From the NCBI GenBank assembly GCA_012729725.1, contig JAAYCO010000154.1, forward strand, positions 1 through 35,734: a stretch of 35,734 bases of DNA, read 5' to 3'. Shown piece after piece: positions 31,096 to 35,734 of this stretch. Position numbers and translations under genes: made by a program. Source of the stretch: Planctomycetota bacterium. Its GTDB lineage: Bacteria; Planctomycetota; Phycisphaerae; SM23-33. Under the pieces are notes generated by a model that saw only the letters and a program-made list of their open reading frames with translations, had not been told where the DNA came from and did no database searches. The stretch's first letter is position 1; every line of letters starts with the position of its first letter.

Positions 31096-32199
31096 ATGGA
31101 TATCGTAGTGCCTGTAGGCGGTCTGATTCAGGGAGCGATTGACGCGGCCCATCAGAAGGGCGGAGGACGCGTGGTTCTTGAACCGGGCGTGCACAGAAGC
31201 GGCTCTATTGTCATGAGAAGCTTTGTCGAGCTTCACGTCCCTGCCGGCGCAAAGATTCAGGGCGGATCGAAACCGGAGGACTATCACGATTTTGAGGCCC
31301 CTGATTATCCAGGGCATGCCCCGGAGAAGAGCAGGAAGTGTTTCATCTCGGCTGCCCACGCCGAAAACATCGCCATTACGGGAACGGGCGAAATTAACGG
31401 GGCTGGTCGGGACTTCTACGACACAAACGTGCCGGAAGGGGCCTTTTTCGTCAAGCCGCCGCACCCGCGGCCCAGGATGATACAGTTTTTCAACTGCCGC
31501 AACGTGCGTTTTGAAGGGACGTCGTTCGTTGACTCGCCCGGATGGACGTTTTGGCTCATCGGGTGCAATGATGTGTTCGTTCATCGTGTTCGTGTGCATG
31601 GCTGCCAGCAGATGATTAACAACGACGGCATCGACATCGACGGCTGCAGACGCGTCACGATCAGCGATAGTTTCTTCCGCACCGGCGACGATTGCCTCAT
31701 CCTTCGAGCGATCCCACAATCCCCGGACCACAAGCCCATTTGCGAAGAGGTTGTGGTGACAAACTGCGTGCTGGACAGTTGGTGCCAGGGCATTCGCGTT
31801 GGCTGCCCCAGCGACGACACGATCCGCAACTGCACGTTCAGCAACCTGGTCATCAGCGGCAGGGGCAATGGGATCAACGTGGACAACCCCAAGCGCTACC
31901 TCATGCCCAACTGCAACGGTCGGCTGGACCTGAACAACATTCTGTTTAGCAACATCGTGATCGAATCGAAGAACACGCCGATTCGCATTTTTGTTGAAGA
32001 GGGTGTCAAGCTTCGCCACCTTGGAGGGCTGACGTTTTCGCACATCCGCATCAAGGCCCAGAAGCCCTGTCTCGTGCAGGGTTCTTCGGAAACCTGCATC
32101 GATGGCCTTCGCTTCACGGACGTTCAATGCGATCACCAATTCGAGATCAGCAACGCAAAAAGCATAATCATGCAACAGGTGGGGGCCGACAATGCGTAG
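31096..32199 (+). CDS. Glycoside hydrolase family 28-like beta-helix protein
   Basis: A 367-residue right-handed beta-helix protein of the polygalacturonase (GH28) type. The catalytic acidic motifs are N175-N-D177-G-I-D180 (NNDGIDIDG) and T196-G-D198-D199 (TGDDC). The third GH28 motif, normally carrying a His (GHGxSIG), reads WCQGIRVGC at 229-237 and has no His. There is no signal peptide, so the protein is expected to be cytoplasmic, unlike secreted pectinases. It would therefore act on imported oligosaccharides or have another role. ATG 31096 is chosen because the protein then begins MDIVVPVGG; no strong SD is present. It overlaps the isomerase gene by 8 nt, indicating one operon. Confidence 0.78.
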   Translation: MDIVVPVGGLIQGAIDAAHQKGGGRVVLEPGVHRSGSIVMRSFVELHVPAGAKIQGGSKPEDYHDFEAPDYPGHAPEKSRKCFISAAHAENIAITGTGEINGAGRDFYDTNVPEGAFFVKPPHPRPRMIQFFNCRNVRFEGTSFVDSPGWTFWLIGCNDVFVHRVRVHGCQQMINNDGIDIDGCRRVTISDSFFRTGDDCLILRAIPQSPDHKPICEEVVVTNCVLDSWCQGIRVGCPSDDTIRNCTFSNLVISGRGNGINVDNPKRYLMPNCNGRLDLNNILFSNIVIESKNTPIRIFVEEGVKLRHLGGLTFSHIRIKAQKPCLVQGSSETCIDGLRFTDVQCDHQFEISNAKSIIMQQVGADNA

Positions 32200-33562
32200 C
32201 ATCAAAGCCGCTTTCGTCGCATTTGCAGAGGTTAACACGCCGCGGGAATTCATTGACAGTCGCTCTGCCGGCGCGGCAAAGCTTCTGGAGGAAGCGGGAA
32301 TAGATCTGCTCTTGGCGCCTATCGTCACAGACGATTCTGAAGGAAGCGCCGCCGCCAAAGCCCTTGAGGTACTGGCGGGGAAGGATTTCGACGTGCTCAT
32401 CCTCTGCATCGCCGGTTGGATTCCATCCTGGGCCGTGCTGAAGGTGATCGAACCGTTCAAGCATATTCCGATGGTCCTCTGGGGCCTGAGCGGCTGGCGG
32501 GAGGGCAAACGGTTCATCACAACCGCAGACCAGGCTGGAACGACCGCGCTGCGCCACCCGATGCGGGAAATGGGATACACGTTCAAGTACATCGTAACCT
32601 ATCGTGAACAAGCGCCGCGCGTCGAGGAGATACTTGCATATGCCACTGCCGCCCGCGCGGTGCGCTTGCTCAAGGACGCGAAACTCGGCATGGCCGGCTA
32701 TCGAGACATGAAGCTCTACGGCACAATGTACGATGGCGCGGCGCTGAAGAAGACCCTCGGGATGGAAATCGAACATTTCGAACTCCTTGAGCTTGACCGG
32801 ATCATGAATACTATCAGCCCAGCCGACGTCGAGAAGACGGCTGGGCAGGCGAGATCAAGATGGAAATTTCTTAAGGAGCCCCAGCCGGGCACGCTGGAAA
32901 AATCCGTCAAGCTCTACCTCGCGCTGCGCAAGAAAATCGAGGATCGCGGCTACCAGGCAATTTCCTACAGCGACGTCGATGGCATCAAGAAGCTCCTGGG
33001 GTTCGCCCCTGCCGGCGCAATGACGCTGCTGCATGAAAACATGGATATTTCTTCTGTGCCCGAAAACGACGCGTTGGGCATGGTCACGCAGATGATCGTA
33101 CGCAGCCTGACGGGACAGGCGGGGGCATACCTGGAGTTCTACGAGTTTATGCAAGACGGCGCGCTGATGGGCGTTCCGGATTACGTCCCCGCCGAGATCG
33201 TGGACGGTCCGATCACCGTCCTGCCAAATGCGTTCGGTAGTTTTGGCGAAGGTCTGTTGAACGTGTCCAAACTTAAGACCGGCATGGTGACCCTGGCAAG
33301 GCTGAGCGATACCGGCGGCAGGTACGTGCTGCATGTCGCAACCGCCGATGCCGCATCCCCCGTCTCGTGGGAAGAAGCCGGCTGGGCGCCCCCGGCGCCC
33401 CAGTTGCCAAGCCTGGACATGACGTTCCATTGTGACGCGGAGGACTTCATCCAAAACGTCATGAGCCAGCATTACATGATTTCATACGGCGACAACGTGG
33501 CTTATCTAAGGGACTTCTGCGACATCACAGGAATGACATTACGAGCCTGCGCCACAACTTAG
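32192..33562 (+). CDS. L-fucose/L-arabinose isomerase-like protein
   Basis: A 456-residue protein of the FucI/AraA superfamily, which converts aldoses to ketoses in the cytoplasm. Its N-terminal half has the alternating beta/alpha pattern with DVLILCIAGW and MVLWGLSGW. The centre carries a YRDMKLYGTMYD stretch, and the C-terminal half has the YLEFYEFMQDG and VLPNAFGSFGEG blocks. The conserved Glu and Asp metal ligands cannot be assigned with certainty by eye. The ATG overlaps the GH28-like gene by 8 nt, so both are in one operon. It would isomerise a deoxysugar or pentose released by the neighbouring glycosidases; the precise sugar is unknown. It might be a lyase-like relative with altered activity. 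Confidence 0.78.
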   Translation: MRSIKAAFVAFAEVNTPREFIDSRSAGAAKLLEEAGIDLLLAPIVTDDSEGSAAAKALEVLAGKDFDVLILCIAGWIPSWAVLKVIEPFKHIPMVLWGLSGWREGKRFITTADQAGTTALRHPMREMGYTFKYIVTYREQAPRVEEILAYATAARAVRLLKDAKLGMAGYRDMKLYGTMYDGAALKKTLGMEIEHFELLELDRIMNTISPADVEKTAGQARSRWKFLKEPQPGTLEKSVKLYLALRKKIEDRGYQAISYSDVDGIKKLLGFAPAGAMTLLHENMDISSVPENDALGMVTQMIVRSLTGQAGAYLEFYEFMQDGALMGVPDYVPAEIVDGPITVLPNAFGSFGEGLLNVSKLKTGMVTLARLSDTGGRYVLHVATADAASPVSWEEAGWAPPAPQLPSLDMTFHCDAEDFIQNVMSQHYMISYGDNVAYLRDFCDITGMTLRACATT

Positions 33563-33584
33563 TGTTCTGGAAGCCATAACGGTT

Positions 33585-33604
33585 TCTGCCGGCAAGCCGG
33601 CAGA
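33585..33604. terminator. Hairpin between convergent genes
   Basis: TCTGCCGGC-AA-GCCGGCAGA is a symmetric 9-bp stem with a two-base loop between the isomerase and ceramidase-like genes. Neither side has a clear T-tract, so it may act as a weak or bidirectional terminator or mRNA 3'-end stabiliser. Confidence 0.5.
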
Positions 33605-33631
33605 CCCTGAATGCGTATTGTCCCGCCAGGT

Positions 33632-35041
33632 TCACTCCGTCGCAAACACCTCATTGATTGCCGATATAGTCTCATCCACCAGCTTCTGTCCGCCGTCATA
33701 GCCCACAATGCCGTTGGAGATCAGCGCGCCATAGTTGCCAAGTTTCTCCGCCCGCCGGGTGGGAAGATATCCTTCATATCCGCAGCAGAGCTGAACGACG
33801 AATGTTTGGGAGGCCCTGCTGCGTGCTTTGATCTGGTGGCCGTAATCAAGGAACAGCTCAAACGGATTTGTGACGAATATGGCGTCGCCTACCCTCACCG
33901 CATGCAGTTCCATCTCGAAGTTCGGCGATTCGTCCTGCTCCTGGCGCCTCTTGATCACCGCCTGGGCGTTCCTGAGCAGAGAGAATGGATGCAGCTTGCT
34001 GTCATACGGTCCCGGGCGATTTGGAATCATCTCGTTTGCTTCAACTTGTGCACAGAAATCCGCGAAGACCCGCTTTTCGTCAACCCCCTCAATCTCTCGG
34101 AGGGCCTGGACGTAGTCGGTATAGCTCGCTCTGCGCTTGGGAAGAGTGATTTTCTCAACTCGATGCGCCAGGCAAGGTGAATAGTCTGTTTCGCCCCTGG
34201 CCTCGTATCCGCGAATGACGGCGTCGAACAAACGCGTGCTGAGCGATTCGACGCCGCGCGGCGACCAAAACTCGTTGTCAGTCGTTCGCACCAGGTCTCT
34301 GGGCGACTGGCAGCCGGCGGCGCTGATCTGGCAGAGGGTATTGAACTCGGGGCCGAAGCGACTTTTGAGTTTTTCGCGAAGCGCGCCCATGAAATCCGAT
34401 GAGATCTCATAGGTGGCTTCCATCACCTGCGAAGGGCAGGCTATGTTCACAATCGCGCCAGTGGCCTTTTGGCCGGCGTCGAATGTAAACATCAATTCGA
34501 CCGTCGAGTCTTCGTTGCCTTCCATCCCGATGAAATCTTGGCGGGATGTCTCGCCGTACATCTCGGCAGTGCCGTTGGAATACGCCGCCCGCCGGCAGTG
34601 GCCGATAGTGGCGAAATCAACTGCGCGTGCGACACCGGCTGGGGCTTTATTTCGCCATGCCTTCACCGACGCCTCCGTCAACTTGCCCAGCACGCGCTCG
34701 ATGAACGCATGTTCTTTGGCCGAAGCGTCTGGATTCCCGCCGATGCTCGGCGCATTGTGTGAATGCGTCACGTTGACTACGACTTTTGACGCATCCAAAT
34801 CGCTGATCGCCCTGCCCAGCCTGTCCCTCAGGGCGTTGAGAAACTCCTGCGGGCACCCCACGGCGTCGATGCAAATGAACATCGCCTGCTCATCCACAGA
34901 GCCCTCCATGGCGAGGATCGTCGCGCCTAAGCGGGAATGAACGCCCCTCGACAACCTTGGGTAATACTGGCCGCGCAGGGGCACTTGCTCATCGGGAGTA
35001 ATATCGACCTGGCTCCATCCAATGTTGAAGACTCGACTCAT
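33632..35041 (-). CDS. Neutral/alkaline ceramidase-like protein
   Basis: A 469-residue protein resembling the N-terminal domain of neutral/alkaline non-lysosomal ceramidases, a metal-dependent amidase family. [19 protein letters not shown] opens the domain and [11 protein letters not shown] carries the conserved histidines that bind zinc. No signal peptide is visible. Homologues occur widely in planctomycetes, often beside sugar genes, where their substrate is unknown; ceramide itself is doubtful here. AAGGAAG 7 nt upstream supports ATG 35041. It converges with the isomerase gene (69 nt) and is divergent from GH4. It may act on an amide or ester of a sugar derivative, but that is inference. 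Confidence 0.78.
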   Translation of the reverse strand: MSRVFNIGWSQVDITPDEQVPLRGQYYPRLSRGVHSRLGATILAMEGSVDEQAMFICIDAVGCPQEFLNALRDRLGRAISDLDASKVVVNVTHSHNAPSIGGNPDASAKEHAFIERVLGKLTEASVKAWRNKAPAGVARAVDFATIGHCRRAAYSNGTAEMYGETSRQDFIGMEGNEDSTVELMFTFDAGQKATGAIVNIACPSQVMEATYEISSDFMGALREKLKSRFGPEFNTLCQISAAGCQSPRDLVRTTDNEFWSPRGVESLSTRLFDAVIRGYEARGETDYSPCLAHRVEKITLPKRRASYTDYVQALREIEGVDEKRVFADFCAQVEANEMIPNRPGPYDSKLHPFSLLRNAQAVIKRRQEQDESPNFEMELHAVRVGDAIFVTNPFELFLDYGHQIKARSRASQTFVVQLCCGYEGYLPTRRAEKLGNYGALISNGIVGYDGGQKLVDETISAINEVFATE

Positions 35042-35109
35042 CAGTTATCTTCCTTATTAAGAACTGAAAAAAGTCCGTGGCGGCGTTGCAAGCCGGCGGC
35101 ACTGTCCCA

Positions 35110-35139
35110 AATATACAATACTCTGTCGGGTAGATACAA
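35110..35139 (-). promoter_or_regulatory. Promoter of the ceramidase-like gene
   Basis: TTGTAT and TATATT are separated by 18 bp on the minus strand in the divergent region between this gene and GH4. Transcription would begin near 35103 and give a leader of about 60 nt with an SD. Confidence 0.5.
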
Positions 35140-35254
35140 CCAAACATCGTTGCCGAACATTGGAAATATGGGGAATATTGGGGTGATGAGCGATTCGGCT
35201 CCTTTGGGATGGGAATCGGAATCGAACCATATTTACAGCATAGGAAACAGTAGC

Positions 35255-35734
35255 ATGCCGGACCAGGAGAAGATCGTGCTGATCGGGGCGGGCAGCGCCG
35301 TGTTCACGCAGGGTTTGATTGCAGACCTGATCGACCGCGGCTGGAGCGCCGAGTTGGCCCTGGTGGATGTGAACGGCCAGGCCCTGGAGGTGTCGCGGCG
35401 ACTGGCCCGGAAGATGGTGCAGGCGTCGGGGGCGCCGGTTCGTGTCTCGGCGGATACTGATCGCCGGAAAGTTCTGCCCGGCGCCTCCGCCGTCATCTGC
35501 ACAATCGGCGTCGGAGGTCGGCGGGCCTGGGAGCAGGATGTGTTTGTCCCTCGCAAGCACGGCATATACCAGCCAGTCGGGGACTCGGTGATGCCCGGCG
35601 GAGCGTCTCGGAGCCTGCGAATGATCCCGGCCATGGTGGAAATCGCCCGGGACGTGCTCGACCTGGCCCCCGAGGCGCTGTTCTTCAGCTACAGCAACCC
35701 GATGTCAACCATCTGCCGCGCGGTCCGCAAGGCC
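35255..35734 (+). CDS. Glycoside hydrolase family 4 (partial, C-terminus missing)
   Basis: The first 160 codons of a GH4 enzyme that continues past the right edge. GH4 uses NAD+ and a divalent metal to cleave alpha- or beta-glycosides by an oxidation-elimination route. The NAD-binding [15 protein letters not shown] begins at residue 7. The sequence [17 protein letters not shown] and N148-P-M with C154 ([10 protein letters not shown]) match the metal- and cofactor-site segments. ATG 35255 follows AGGAAA by 8-9 nt. It is divergent from the ceramidase-like gene. Members include alpha-galactosidases, alpha-glucosidases and alpha-galacturonidases; the neighbouring GH28-like gene makes a uronide substrate attractive, though unproven. 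Confidence 0.86.
   Translation, partial: MPDQEKIVLIGAGSAVFTQGLIADLIDRGWSAELALVDVNGQALEVSRRLARKMVQASGAPVRVSADTDRRKVLPGASAVICTIGVGGRRAWEQDVFVPRKHGIYQPVGDSVMPGGASRSLRMIPAMVEIARDVLDLAPEALFFSYSNPMSTICRAVRKA

Noticed and set aside
35057-35634. Minus-strand open frames opposite the start of the GH4 gene
   Set aside because: The plus strand gives an uninterrupted GH4 N-terminus with NAD-binding and NP motifs, so the minus frames are shadows.
1-35734. tRNA, rRNA, CRISPR array, integrase or phage genes
   Set aside because: A scan by eye found no tRNA-like T-loop in an intergenic position, no regularly spaced repeats, and no integrase or phage structural proteins. Faint or highly diverged cases cannot be excluded without a search tool.

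Overview
The window looks like chromosomal DNA of a GC-rich, Gram-negative-type (diderm) bacterium, most likely a planctomycete (Planctomycetota, perhaps class Phycisphaerae). This is inferred from lipid A genes (lpxB, a LAB_N protein), a GmhB-like heptose phosphatase, a PEP-CTERM secreted protein, a ceramidase-like protein, a sugar-catabolic block, and several conserved hypotheticals of planctomycete style. No rRNA, tRNA, CRISPR array, phage or transposase gene was seen. About 31 protein genes are supported; the last one runs off the right edge.

Layout. 1-3.1 kb: a small heat-shock protein coupled to Lon protease. 3.2-9.8 kb: a membrane-anchored zinc-ribbon protein, a zinc alcohol dehydrogenase, a secreted unknown, thioredoxin reductase, a tiny Cys4 protein divergent from an orphan LuxR-type response regulator, and a two-gene cobalamin operon (phosphatase, then corrinoid adenosyltransferase). 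9.9-12.2 kb: a LAB_N protein divergent from a YdjC-type deacetylase and a polyprenyl-phosphate-type glycosyltransferase, probably an envelope glycolipid module. 12.4-19.6 kb, all plus strand: gyrA, pgpA, a MrfA-type helicase and MrfB-type exonuclease pair, and a GmhB-like phosphatase. 19.6-20.8 kb, minus strand: a coiled-coil/zinc-ribbon protein coupled to an RNase H. 21.0-24.6 kb: a frameshifted PEP-CTERM gene, a strong terminator, a 158-bp palindromic element, a membrane-anchored unknown overlapping a small stand-alone LigD phosphoesterase-like gene, and purB. 24.7-29.3 kb: an SH3/proline-rich secreted protein, an orphan histidine kinase, a small conserved unknown, and acpS-lpxB. 29.3-30.8 kb: a processive cellulose-synthase-like glycosyltransferase. 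31.1-35.7 kb: carbohydrate genes (GH28-like protein, FucI/AraA-like isomerase, ceramidase-like protein, partial GH4 glycosidase).

Most genes are housekeeping or envelope functions. The features most worth a second look are: (i) the 158-bp palindromic, MITE-like element at 21838-21995; (ii) a recurring arrangement in which a -10-like hexamer ends 7-8 nt before an ATG lacking a Shine-Dalgarno sequence (10319, 15202, 18132, 23165, 27686), which suggests frequent leaderless transcription beside SD-led genes; (iii) a duplicated cobalamin-gene 3' end around a REP-like sequence; (iv) a GmhB-like enzyme that has lost most zinc ligands; and (v) the carbohydrate block, whose GH28-like member is predicted to be cytoplasmic and lacks a canonical motif. 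All functional calls rest on motif recognition by eye; no database search was run.
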